Position numbers and translations under genes: made by a program. From Ferrovibrio sp964218355 (GTDB taxonomy: Bacteria > Pseudomonadota > Alphaproteobacteria > Ferrovibrionales > Ferrovibrionaceae), in contig NZ_CAXPMC010000016.1 of NCBI RefSeq assembly GCF_964218355.1, positions 62,001-126,000 on the forward strand: 64,000 nt of DNA. Reading direction: 5' to 3'. This document shows, piece after piece, positions 52,184-60,413 of this stretch. Below the pieces are notes generated by a model. That model was not told the origin of the DNA. It worked only from the letters and a program-made list of their open reading frames with translations, and searched no databases. Positions within the stretch are counted from its first letter, which is position 1. Every line of letters starts with the position of its first letter.

Positions 52184-53044
52184 TCAGCCGCCGGTCTTCG
52201 GGCCGGCGGCCAGCCGGGTGAAAACATCCTGCAGGTCGACCGGGCGGCGGCGGGCGGCAGCCAGATCGAGGCTGTCTTCCAGCCGCTGCAGATGCTCTTC
52301 CATGTAGCTGACCGCGCCGGCTGCATCGCCAGCCTGCAGCCGGTCGAGCAGGATGCCATGCTCGGCATGGCTGCACATGGCGCTGGCCGGCGATTCGTAG
52401 ACCGCGATGATCAGCGAGGTGCGCGAAATCAGCGCCCGCAGGAAGGCGGTCAGCGGTGCATTATCCAGCAGCTTGGCCAGTTCGAGATGGAATTCGCCGG
52501 CCAGGTTGATGGCACCGCGGCGGTCGCGGGCATGCTCGGCCTCCTGCTCACGGATCACGAAACGCCGCAATTCGGCGAGCTGGGCGGCGGTGATCCGGCG
52601 CGCCAGTTCGGCGGCAATGCCGGTCTCGACGATGCGGCGGGCGGCGAAGACCTCGCGGGCTTCCTGCACGCCCGGCTTGGTGACCGAGGCGCCGCGGTTG
52701 TGCTGCAGGGTAACGAGATTCTCATGCGCCAGCGCCTGCAGCACCTTGCGGATCCGGGTGCGTGACACGCCGAAGGCCTTGGCCAGCACGTCCTCGGGCA
52801 GCTTGGTGCCCGGCAGGATGATATGCTCGACGATCGCAGTGTAGACGCTGCTGTAGATGGTCTGGTCGTCGACCGATTTCGGCTTGCTGCCGCGGCCGGC
52901 CGGGCGGCGCGGTGCCGCCGCCAGATCCGGTATCGCCCCCATCTCGGCAGCGGTGATCTTGCGCAGCCGGGGCCGCGCCTTGACGGGCGCCGCGCCACTT
53001 CCGGCCGTGCGGTCTGCCCGCGGCTTGGCTGCGCCCTGTCCCAT
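52184..53044 (-). CDS. GntR/FCD regulator, candidate purine-catabolism repressor
   Basis: A 286-residue regulator with a basic, Pro-rich N-terminal extension (residues 1-60), a GntR wHTH (LPEDVLAKAFGVSRTRIRKV) and an all-helical FCD effector domain with the metal-ligand pattern (HLELAKLLDNAPL, SHAEHGILLDRL). FCD regulators often bind TTGTATACAA-like palindromes, as found before the purine genes and before this gene (53149-53159). It may therefore respond to a purine metabolite. Start ATG 53044 is uncertain; MGAIPDL 34 codons on is an alternative. Confidence 0.85.
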   Translation of the reverse strand: MGQGAAKPRADRTAGSGAAPVKARPRLRKITAAEMGAIPDLAAAPRRPAGRGSKPKSVDDQTIYSSVYTAIVEHIILPGTKLPEDVLAKAFGVSRTRIRKVLQALAHENLVTLQHNRGASVTKPGVQEAREVFAARRIVETGIAAELARRITAAQLAELRRFVIREQEAEHARDRRGAINLAGEFHLELAKLLDNAPLTAFLRALISRTSLIIAVYESPASAMCSHAEHGILLDRLQAGDAAGAVSYMEEHLQRLEDSLDLAAARRRPVDLQDVFTRLAAGPKTGG

Positions 53045-53369
53045 CGGAATACCCTATCTGGGGAATACCCCGCCTGGGGCATTCCCGTCCGGCCATCCGC
53101 CCGGCCGCGCGGCTCGGCACCGAATCGACCGGACAATTCGTAGCCAGACTGTATACGGTTTTCCGATTCCCGGTCCAGCCAGCCAGCGGCAGAGCAGCGA
53201 TCGGGTGGCCTGGCTCAGTTTGGCCGGAAGGCCCAAGCCAGCTTCGGCAAGACCGGAACCGTTTGACGCCAAGACAACCGGAAGTCACACTTTCTCCACA
53301 AATCCGCCACCGATTCTTCGCGTTGCGGCCCTGGATTACGAACCGGCAGGACTATTCTTGGAGGGCTTC
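53045..53369. other. GntR upstream region with 16-bp tandem repeat and operator
   Basis: A 325-bp gap. Three 16-bp units of GGAATACCC..CTGG type start at 53046, 53062 and 53078 (the third degenerate), abutting the GntR start. CTGTATACGGT at 53149-53159 matches the purine operator. GGAGGG at 53360-53365 serves the next gene. No supported ORF lies in it. Confidence 0.6.
53149..53159. promoter_or_regulatory. Candidate GntR autoregulatory operator
   Basis: CTGTATACGGT keeps the TGTATAC core of the other three sites but has a diverged right arm. It lies about 105 bp upstream of the GntR start codon. Confidence 0.5.
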
Positions 53370-53813
53370 ATGACTATCCGCTTTTCGGCCGGCACACATG
53401 CCATTTTGGGCATCGCGTTGCTGATATCCGTGGCGCCCGGGGCGACGGCTTACGGACAGAGTGTGGCGAACTTCTCGAATGCGCTGTCAAATGCCTCGGG
53501 GCTATCTGCATACGGGTCCGGCGTCATGGTCGCCGGCAGCATGGAAAGCGTGGCTGCGTCCGGACGCCTCACAGTGCAAGCCCTCGAATCGACAGCCGAA
53601 GGCGTTGTCGTGGTCCTCCAGGCGGCCGGCGAGAGCGCCCGGGTCAGCGTCCGCATTTCGGAAGCAACAGCCGCCGCCGCGTCGCTGACGGCCGGCGCCG
53701 TCGTTCAGGTCAGTACCGAGGCTGCGGGTTATGCCCTTGTCCATGCTGGCAAGATTATCGCCTTCATCCCAAATGAGCTGGGTCGGGCCATGATTTACCA
53801 GTCGAAGCGCTGA
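53370..53813 (+). CDS. Small secreted protein, family unknown
   Basis: A 147-residue exported protein: signal peptide MTIRFSAGTHAILGIALLIS.. ending before YGQ, then a Ser/Ala/Val-rich sequence of alternating hydrophobic residues (LSAYGSGVMVAGSMESVAAS), which suggests beta-structure. It starts at ATG 53370 with GGAGGG upstream and is followed ten bases later by a DUF2145 gene, so they probably share a transcript and a secreted function. Confidence 0.6.
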   Translation: MTIRFSAGTHAILGIALLISVAPGATAYGQSVANFSNALSNASGLSAYGSGVMVAGSMESVAASGRLTVQALESTAEGVVVVLQAAGESARVSVRISEATAAAASLTAGAVVQVSTEAAGYALVHAGKIIAFIPNELGRAMIYQSKR

Positions 53814-53823
53814 GAACAGGACC

Positions 53824-54657
53824 ATGATGCTCCCGAAGCACCTCGCTATCCCGACCGCAGCGGCGCTACTGACCATCACGGCGGCCGGAACCGCTGAAGC
53901 CGGCAGTGGCTGCACCCAGCGCGCGATAGAACCCACAGAACTGCGGCAGGCCTTCAACATGGCGGCCCGGACCCGCGACTACCTTGAACAATCCGGAGCC
54001 GAAGTTGCACTGGTTGCGCGTGTTGGCGCGGATCTGTCCGAACACGGCCTACGCTACACCCATATGGGAGCAGTATTGCGGAATCACCCGGCCGGCCACT
54101 GGATGTTCGTCCACCTGCTCAACGAATGCGGCGCCGATACATCGGGCATCTACGACGAGGGTCTGGTCAATTTCTACCTCGACGACCTGTTTGCCTTCGA
54201 GGGAGTGGTGCTGATCCCGAAACCCGAACTCCAGCATCGGCTGACGGCAATTCTGTCGGGCCCCCGGGCGACCCAACTGCATCACCCGGTTTACAGCATG
54301 ATCGCGCGCCCAACTGCCACTAAGTACCAGAATTCGAACCAGTGGCTGCTTGAGACCATCGCCATGGCCCAAGCTCCCGAAGGGGCTGTCCATACCCGTG
54401 CCCAAGCCCAGCAGTATTTTGCCGCCCATGGCTACCGGGCTGATACCGTTCGGATCGGGGACTTCCAGCGGCTGGGCGCGGCCTTTACCCGGGCGAATGT
54501 CCGGTTTGATGACCACAGCAGTGATGAATCCGGCAACCGCCGCTATGAGGTCGCCAGCGTCCGGTCAGTGGCCCGCTATCTGGAAACCACAGGATCACTG
54601 ACAACGGCCGTCGTGCTGGGACCAGAGGGACCGCCCAAGCCAGCTGTAAAATACTGA
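53824..54657 (+). CDS. DUF2145 secreted protein
   Basis: A 277-residue exported protein with signal peptide MMLPKHLAIPTAAALLTITAAGTAEA. The mature part has YTHMGAVLRNHPAGHWMFVHLL, the conserved DUF2145 segment, and EGLVNFYLDDLFAFEGVVLI. A catalytic role is unproven; NlpC/P60-like or YiiX-like folds have been suggested for similar layouts, but I cannot confirm. It is second of two secreted-protein genes. Confidence 0.7.
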   Translation: MMLPKHLAIPTAAALLTITAAGTAEAGSGCTQRAIEPTELRQAFNMAARTRDYLEQSGAEVALVARVGADLSEHGLRYTHMGAVLRNHPAGHWMFVHLLNECGADTSGIYDEGLVNFYLDDLFAFEGVVLIPKPELQHRLTAILSGPRATQLHHPVYSMIARPTATKYQNSNQWLLETIAMAQAPEGAVHTRAQAQQYFAAHGYRADTVRIGDFQRLGAAFTRANVRFDDHSSDESGNRRYEVASVRSVARYLETTGSLTTAVVLGPEGPPKPAVKY

Positions 54658-54676
54658 CCTTCGCGAACCGGTCCGT

Positions 54677-55357
54677 TCACGGCTGCCCCCCGTGCCGGTG
54701 CCCGCCGGCATGGGCCGGCTGACCGCGGGCGATGGCCAGGTGATGCATCTGGTGGTGGGCGCCGGTGGCCATGATCCCGGCGAAGCCCAGTGCACGGATT
54801 CTCGCTGTCTGACCCGCATCCTTTGCCGTCACCGTCAGGATCACGGCCTCCTTCGCCCCTTCCGCCGCCACCCTCCAGCCATCATGGCCATCGATCTCGC
54901 GGGCATGGGCCGGCACCATACGCTGCACTGCCGCCAGGGTCCGGCCGGTACCGGTGACGGTGATGCGGAGGCCGCCCGCCACCGGCATTGCCGCCGTCCC
55001 GGCCTGCAGCATCACCTCGTTCATGTCGATCAGGTGTGCCCGCAGGGCATCGAGATCGACGCGCCCCCAGTCTGTCTTCGGGTCGGCCTCGAGGATGGCG
55101 AGGATTTCCTGGACGGCGCCGAAGGCGCCGTTTCCGGGCAGCTGCGGGGCCGCCACCATGCCATGACGCAGACCGTGCAGAAGGCCGCCGGCCGCGGGCT
55201 TTGCCGCACCCGGCCGGCTCTCGGTGGTGGCGCCGGGCATCGCCGGCACCGCGGGCCGGGCCGGCTCCGGCACAGTCGGCACGGCCGGCCCCGCCGACTG
55301 TGCCAGGGCGATGACTGGCAGCAGCAGCAGGATGAAGACGAAGGTCGACAGGCGCAT
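54677..55357 (-). CDS. Secreted protein with His-rich C-terminus
   Basis: A 226-residue exported protein with signal peptide MRLSTFVFILLLLPVIALA, then a Pro-rich linker and a globular part with VQEILAILEADPKTDWGRVDL and a C-terminal segment in which methionine and histidine alternate (TGAHHQMHHLAIARGQPAHA), which could bind metal. No family was identified. AGAGGAAA precedes ATG 55357. Confidence 0.6.
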   Translation of the reverse strand: MRLSTFVFILLLLPVIALAQSAGPAVPTVPEPARPAVPAMPGATTESRPGAAKPAAGGLLHGLRHGMVAAPQLPGNGAFGAVQEILAILEADPKTDWGRVDLDALRAHLIDMNEVMLQAGTAAMPVAGGLRITVTGTGRTLAAVQRMVPAHAREIDGHDGWRVAAEGAKEAVILTVTAKDAGQTARIRALGFAGIMATGAHHQMHHLAIARGQPAHAGGHRHGGQP

Positions 55358-55490
55358 CGCGAAATTTCCTCTTCCCGGAAGAAAAAATGCAGAGCTATTG
55401 TAACGCCGGATCGCAGCGGTGCGAATCGAGTCGTGCCGCGATGTCCGGTTCATCTGTCCGCCGCGGGCGGACCTGCAACAGGGGGACTAC

Positions 55491-55805
55491 ATGGCGAAGA
55501 AGAAAGCGGCCAAGAAGGCCGCGAAAGTGAAGAAGGCAGCCAAGAAGGTTGCCAAAAAGACCGTCAAGAAGGCCAAGAAGGTCGTCAAGAAGGCCGCCAA
55601 GAAGGCCGTAAAGACCAAGAAGGCCGCCAAGAAAGCGGCGAAAAAGGCGGTCAAGAAGGTCACGAAAAAGAAGGCCGTGAAGAAGGCGCCGGCCAAGAAG
55701 AAAGCCGCCAAGAAGAAGAAAAAGGCCGCTCCGAAAATGGCTGCGCCTGCACCGGCCCCGGCCGCGACACCCGCCATGCCGATGGCACCGGCCAAGCCGG
55801 TCTGA
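55491..55805 (+). CDS. Histone H1-like Lys/Ala-rich protein
   Basis: A 104-residue protein composed almost entirely of Lys, Ala and Val in repeated KKAAKK-type units (residues 3-80), followed by a Pro/Ala-rich tail ending APAKPV. It resembles the C-terminal domain of eukaryotic H1 and bacterial H1-like proteins such as AlgP and HC1, which compact DNA. GGGGGA precedes ATG 55491. A perfect terminator-like hairpin follows. Confidence 0.8.
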   Translation: MAKKKAAKKAAKVKKAAKKVAKKTVKKAKKVVKKAAKKAVKTKKAAKKAAKKAVKKVTKKKAVKKAPAKKKAAKKKKKAAPKMAAPAPAPAATPAMPMAPAKPV

Positions 55806-55816
55806 GGGCATATGCA

Positions 55817-55843
55817 TCCGGCCCGCAGTTTCTGCGGGCCGGA
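55817..55843 (+). terminator. Hairpin terminator after the H1-like gene
   Basis: TCCGGCCCGCAG and CTGCGGGCCGGA form a perfect 12-bp stem with a TTT loop, 12 bp beyond the stop. No T tract follows on the plus strand, so it may act as a stabilising or factor-assisted terminator. Confidence 0.65.
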
Positions 55844-55876
55844 CCTCTAAGCCGGCCCGCCGGCCGGCCGCACCGG

Positions 55877-55918
55877 GCCGCGATTTCTCGGCCGCGATTT
55901 CTCGGCGGCGATTTCTCC
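55877..55918. repeat. 14-bp x3 tandem repeat before the LysR gene
   Basis: GCCGCGATTTCTCG units start at 55877 and 55891, with a near-copy (GCGGCGATTTCTCC) at 55905-55918, ending 14 bp before the ATG of the next gene. The array fills the region where promoter and ribosome site would be expected. Confidence 0.85.
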
Positions 55919-55932
55919 TCTATAATCCGCCC

Positions 55933-56826
55933 ATGTCTGCCACAGCCCTCAACTGGGACGATCTGCGCCTTGTGCTCGCAGTCGCCGAGCATGGCACGCT
56001 CTCCGGTGCCGCAACCACACTCGGCCTGAGCCATCCGACCCTGTCGCGCCGCCTGCGGCTGATCGAGGATCGGCTCGGCACCCGCCTGTTCGACCGCACG
56101 CCGCAAGCCTGCAGGCCCACTACGGCCGGCGAGGAAGCCTGCGGACTGGCGCGCCGCCTGCGCGACGACATCGCCGGGCTGGAACGCCGCATTGCCGGCC
56201 GCGACAGCGCGCCGGCCGGGCCGGTCCGCCTGACCGCTCCGGATGCCGTGGCCGAATACCTGCTGCCGCCGGTGCTGGCCGCGGTTTGCCACGAAAACCC
56301 CGCCCTGACCTTCGAACTGCAGGTATCCAACCAGATCCTGTCGCTGGCGCAGCGGGCCGCCGACCTGGCCCTGCGCGTGACCGACAGCCCGGACCCCGCC
56401 CTGAAGGGCCGCCGCATTGGCGACGTTGCCATGGCGGTCTATGCCCGGCAGGGCCTGCCGGCTTCAGAAGCCGACATCGCCATGGCACCCTGGATCGGGT
56501 TTGACGACGCCCTGGCCTGCAGTGGACCCGGCACCTGGATCACCGGACATGTTCCGGATGCGTCGATCCGCTTCCGCGCCAACACCCTGCTCGGCGCCGC
56601 CCAGGCGGTACGGTCGGGGATCGGCTGCGGCATCCTACCCTGCTTCGTCGGCGGCAGCATTCCCGGCCTCGCACAGGTGACGCCGCCGCTGGACGGGCTG
56701 ACGACCGGGCTGTGGCTGCTGGGCCACCCCGACATCGCCCGCCTGCCCCGCATCCGCAGTGCCGGCGACGCCCTTGCCGCAAAGCTGAAGGGCGCGCGGG
56801 CACTGCTGGGCGGGATCGCCGCCTAG
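55933..56826 (+). CDS. LysR family transcriptional regulator
   Basis: A 297-residue LysR protein: HTH LRLVLAVAEHGTLSGAATTL then SHPTLSRRLRLIEDRLGTRLF, and a C-terminal effector-binding domain. Unlike most LysR genes it is not divergent from an obvious target; the downstream GST gene converges on it with a four-base overlap. The target is unknown. Start ATG 55933 is preceded directly by the tandem repeat and TATAAT-like TATAAT at 55921-55926 (tataat within tctataatcc). Confidence 0.88.
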   Translation: MSATALNWDDLRLVLAVAEHGTLSGAATTLGLSHPTLSRRLRLIEDRLGTRLFDRTPQACRPTTAGEEACGLARRLRDDIAGLERRIAGRDSAPAGPVRLTAPDAVAEYLLPPVLAAVCHENPALTFELQVSNQILSLAQRAADLALRVTDSPDPALKGRRIGDVAMAVYARQGLPASEADIAMAPWIGFDDALACSGPGTWITGHVPDASIRFRANTLLGAAQAVRSGIGCGILPCFVGGSIPGLAQVTPPLDGLTTGLWLLGHPDIARLPRIRSAGDALAAKLKGARALLGGIAA

Positions 56827-57500
56827 GCGGCCACCTGCTGCGCTGCCAGCCCGGCGAGATGCGAGCCGCGGCCGGCGAGATAGCGCAGGAACCGGGCCTG
56901 GTAGTCCGGCACCACGGCATCCCGCACGCTGTCCCGGCCAGCCAGCGCAGCCCGGTAGGCCGCCACCTTCGGCAGGTCGTCAAGGATGCCGAAAGCGCCG
57001 ATGCGGTCGAAACCGTCGAACAGCCGGAAGATCGGCGCGAAGGCTGCATCGACCAGACCGAAGTCGGCCCCGGAGAACCAGGGCCCGGCGCCAAGGCCGC
57101 CCTCCAGCCGGCGGAAGCGGGCCTGCAGATCGCCGCGTTTGCGTTCGAACGCGGTCCGGTCCGGCGCCATGTAGAAGCCGAAAACGTCGGCGATGATCGC
57201 CGAGGCATACTCGATCCATCCGCGCTGCTGCGCGCGCGCCAGCGGATCGGCCGGATGCAGGGCACGGCCCGGCGCGGTTTCCTCGATGTATTCGCAGATT
57301 ACCGCGGATTCGAACACCACGGCCTCACCGACACGCAGCACCGGCACCTTGCCCAGAGGCGATATCTGCTGAAACCAGTCCGGACGGTCGGCCAGGTCGA
57401 TATAGGTGCGGGTGAAGGGCACGCCCTTCTCGGCCAGCTGGATGGCGGCGCGCTGGGTATAGGGACAGAGATCGTTGCTGATCAGGTCGTAACGCTGCAT
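56823..57500 (-). CDS. Glutathione S-transferase family protein
   Basis: A 225-residue GST: N-terminal thioredoxin-fold with LCPYTQRAAIQLAEKGVPF (Cys12-Pro-Tyr), cis-Pro in GKVPVL, ESAVICEYIEE, then an all-helical C-terminal domain. The Cys active site suggests an omega-like or stringent-starvation type rather than classical Tyr/Ser enzymes. Substrate unknown. It is convergent with the LysR gene. Confidence 0.88.
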   Translation of the reverse strand: MQRYDLISNDLCPYTQRAAIQLAEKGVPFTRTYIDLADRPDWFQQISPLGKVPVLRVGEAVVFESAVICEYIEETAPGRALHPADPLARAQQRGWIEYASAIIADVFGFYMAPDRTAFERKRGDLQARFRRLEGGLGAGPWFSGADFGLVDAAFAPIFRLFDGFDRIGAFGILDDLPKVAAYRAALAGRDSVRDAVVPDYQARFLRYLAGRGSHLAGLAAQQVAA

Positions 57501-57637
57501 CGGGAACTCCGCTCGGGTTGGATGCGGCGGCCCATTGCCGCCTGACAGCGACTTAGGCCATCCCCGACGGCACCGGTATCGAAAGGATTTTCAGGCGGCT
57601 GTGCGGAAATTTGCAGGCGGCGGCACCAGCCACCGCA

Positions 57638-58270
57638 TCAGCGCCGGGCCTCCAGTGCCATGCGCACGGCCAGGCCAGCCAGCACCGTCCCCATCAGCCA
57701 GCGCTGCACCACCAGCCAGAAAGGCCGCCCGGCCAGGAAGACCGCAATGCTGCCCGCCGTCAGCGCGATCAGGGCATTCACCGAAACGCTGACCGCGATC
57801 TGGGTGGCCCCCAGCGCCAGTGACTGGCCCAGCACATGGCCCTGATCCGGGTCGATGAACTGCGGCAGCAGCGACAGGTACAGCATGGCGATCTTCGGAT
57901 TCAGCAGGTTGGTCACCACCCCCATGGTGAACAGCCGGCGCGGGCTGTCCTGCGGCAGGGCCCGCACCTGGAAGGGCGAACGGCCGCCGGGCCTGAGTGC
58001 CTGCCAGGCCATCCAGCCGAGATAGGCCGCACCGCCCCAGCACAGGGCCTGGTAGGCATAGGGCACCGCCAGCACCAGGGCGGTGATGCCGAAGGCGGCG
58101 CAGAGCATGTAGAAAACGAACCCGAGCGCCACCCCGCCCAGCGAGATCAGGCCGGCCATGCGGCCCTGGCAGATCGAACGCGAGATCAGGTAGAGCATGT
58201 TCGGCCCCGGCGTCAGCACCATGCCGAGCGAGACCAGCGCGAAGGCGATCAGGTTGGCGGTCGTGGGCAT
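57638..58270 (-). CDS. LysE/RhtB family exporter
   Basis: A 210-residue inner-membrane exporter with SLGMVLTPGPNMLYLISRSI and TNLLNPKIAMLYLSLLPQFI, both typical of LysE/RhtB proteins, and about six helices. Its amino-acid substrate is unknown. It lies 106 bp after the acyl-CoA dehydrogenase gene and starts at ATG 58270. Confidence 0.85.
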   Translation of the reverse strand: MPTTANLIAFALVSLGMVLTPGPNMLYLISRSICQGRMAGLISLGGVALGFVFYMLCAAFGITALVLAVPYAYQALCWGGAAYLGWMAWQALRPGGRSPFQVRALPQDSPRRLFTMGVVTNLLNPKIAMLYLSLLPQFIDPDQGHVLGQSLALGATQIAVSVSVNALIALTAGSIAVFLAGRPFWLVVQRWLMGTVLAGLAVRMALEARR

Positions 58271-58376
58271 GGGGTATCTTTCTGTCCGGCTGGGGCAACC
58301 GTCTCCAGCCTAGCGTGCCCCGCCGCCGCGCGGGAGGACCGAATTGTCAGGCGGCAATCGGGCGCCCCCCACGATC

Positions 58377-60224
58377 TCAGAACCAGTCGGCCTGCATCTC
58401 CAGGGTGGCCGGCTCCAGCCGTGCCAGCAGCGGCAGCCAGTGGTCCAGCCGGCCAAGTTCGTAGGCGTAGAAATACCGCGCCGCCGCCAGCTTGCCGCGG
58501 TAGAAGGCGACGTCGTCGCCTTCCGCCCCGGACAGGGCGCGGGCCGCCGTGCCGGCCTGCCGCAGCCACATCCAGGCAATCACCAGATGCCCCATGGCAT
58601 CGAGATAGAGGGTGGCATTGGCCAGATACAGGCTGGCCCGGCCGTCCTGCGCCGCCGGCAGCATCGCCCGGGTGGTGGCGGCCATGCGGGCCAGCGCGCC
58701 GTCCAGTTCCTCGGCCCAGGCGGCACAGTCGGGCAGCGCGCGGGCGGCGGCAATGTCGGCGGCAATGGTCTCGAACAGCAGCTTTGCCCCGGCGCCGCCC
58801 TTCATCACCATCTTGCGGCCCAGCAGGTCGATGCCCTGGATGCCGTGGGTGCCCTCGTGGATCGGGTTGAGCCGGTTGTCGCGGTAATACTGCTCGACCG
58901 GATAGTCGCGGGTATAGCCGTAGCCGCCCAGCACCTGGATGGCATGCTTGTTGGCCTCGAGGCAGAACTCGCTGGGCCAGGACTTCACCATCGGGGTCAG
59001 CATGTCGAGCAGCAGCGACAGCCGCGCCTTTTCGCCATCGTCCGCCGCCGTGTGGATACGGTCGACCAGAGAGGCCGCATAGAGGCACAGCGCCAGCGCA
59101 CCCTCGACGGCTGCCTTCTGGGCCAGCAGCAGGCGGCGGATATCGGCATGCTGGATGATCGGCACCGGCTTCGAGGCCGGGTCCTTGTTGTCCGGCGCGC
59201 GGCCCTGCGGGCGCTGCTTCGCGTAATCGAGGCTGTAGAGATAGCCGGCCAGCCCGAGCGAGGTGGCGCCCAGGCCCACGCCGATCCGCGCCTCGTTCAT
59301 CATGTGAAACATATAGTCGAGGCCGCGATGCGGTTCGCCGACCAGATAGCCGATGCAGTCGCCATTCTCGCCGAAGGACAGCAGCGTGTTGGCGGTGCCA
59401 CGGAAACCCATCTTGTGGTTCAGGCCCATCAGCTGCACGTCGTTGCGCGACCCGAGGCTGCCATCGGCCTCGACCCGGCGCTTGGGCACGATGAACAGCG
59501 AGATGCCCTTCACGCCGGCCGGCGCCCCCTCGATGCGGGCCAGCACCATGTGGACGATATTCTCGGTCAGCTCGTGTTCGCCGGCCGAGATCCACATCTT
59601 GCTGCCGCTGATGCGGTAGGCCGCCCCCAGCGAGCCTTCGATGCCGGCCTCGGCGGCGTTGCTGACCGGTGCAGCCTTCGTGCGGATATCGGCGAGCCCG
59701 GAGCCGGCCTGCGGCTCGCTCAGGCACATGGTTCCGAAGAAGCGGCCCTCGAACATCGGCTGCATGAAGCGCGCCTTCTGCTCCGGGCTGCCGAAGGCGC
59801 CGATCATGTTGGCAGCGCCGATGGTCAGGAAGGCATAGCCGATGCTGCCGATATTGGCGGCATTGAAGCAGGTGAAGGCGGCCTGCAGCACCGCCCAGGG
59901 CAGCTGCTGGCCGCCCTCGTCGTAGGAGCGGTGCGCCGCCATGAAGCCGGCTTCGACAAAGCGGTCGAGCGCCGCCCGCACCTCGGGAATGATGTGAACG
60001 GTCTGGCCGTCGAAATGCGGCTCGTTCAGATCAGCCTTGCGGTTGTGGGTCTGGAAATGCTCGGCCGCGATGGCCTGCGCGGTATCCAGCACGGCCGCCA
60101 TGGTGCCGCGGTCATGATCGGCAAAATGCGGCGCCTCGGTCAGGCTCCCGATGTCCAGATGCTCGAAAAGCTGGAAATCGAGATCGCGGCGGTTGACGGT
60201 GGACAGGCTGTTCTCTGCGGCCAT
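58377..60224 (-). CDS. Long acyl-CoA dehydrogenase (about 600 residues)
   Basis: A 615-residue flavoprotein of the large acyl-CoA dehydrogenase group that includes DmdC-type enzymes. GTMCLSEPQAGSGLADIRTKA, SGSKMWISAGEHELTENIVH and the QVLGGYGYTRDYPVEQYYRD segment are visible, plus a C-terminal extension (residues about 465-615) absent from short-chain enzymes. It has GGGGAG before ATG 60224. Its acyl-CoA specificity is unknown. Confidence 0.9.
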   Translation of the reverse strand: MAAENSLSTVNRRDLDFQLFEHLDIGSLTEAPHFADHDRGTMAAVLDTAQAIAAEHFQTHNRKADLNEPHFDGQTVHIIPEVRAALDRFVEAGFMAAHRSYDEGGQQLPWAVLQAAFTCFNAANIGSIGYAFLTIGAANMIGAFGSPEQKARFMQPMFEGRFFGTMCLSEPQAGSGLADIRTKAAPVSNAAEAGIEGSLGAAYRISGSKMWISAGEHELTENIVHMVLARIEGAPAGVKGISLFIVPKRRVEADGSLGSRNDVQLMGLNHKMGFRGTANTLLSFGENGDCIGYLVGEPHRGLDYMFHMMNEARIGVGLGATSLGLAGYLYSLDYAKQRPQGRAPDNKDPASKPVPIIQHADIRRLLLAQKAAVEGALALCLYAASLVDRIHTAADDGEKARLSLLLDMLTPMVKSWPSEFCLEANKHAIQVLGGYGYTRDYPVEQYYRDNRLNPIHEGTHGIQGIDLLGRKMVMKGGAGAKLLFETIAADIAAARALPDCAAWAEELDGALARMAATTRAMLPAAQDGRASLYLANATLYLDAMGHLVIAWMWLRQAGTAARALSGAEGDDVAFYRGKLAAARYFYAYELGRLDHWLPLLARLEPATLEMQADWF

Positions 60225-60413
60225 GGTGCTTCACTCCCCGGAACAAGCGGAGGCTGCCGCCCCCGGGCCGCGGAATCAACCCTGCCGCAGCGTCAGTCGG
60301 CCTTGATTGCCGGGCCGGTAAGGGCTACACCTGCCGCGACTTTTCCACAGGCCCGCGGGAGCTTTTCCGCCCGTCTTTCCGCCACGCCACGCTGCCCTGC
60401 CACGAGGTTCCGC

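Noticed and set aside
58344..60413. Extension of purB upstream to give 1165 residues
   Set aside because: It lies antisense to the acyl-CoA dehydrogenase; the family start and ribosome site are at 60414.
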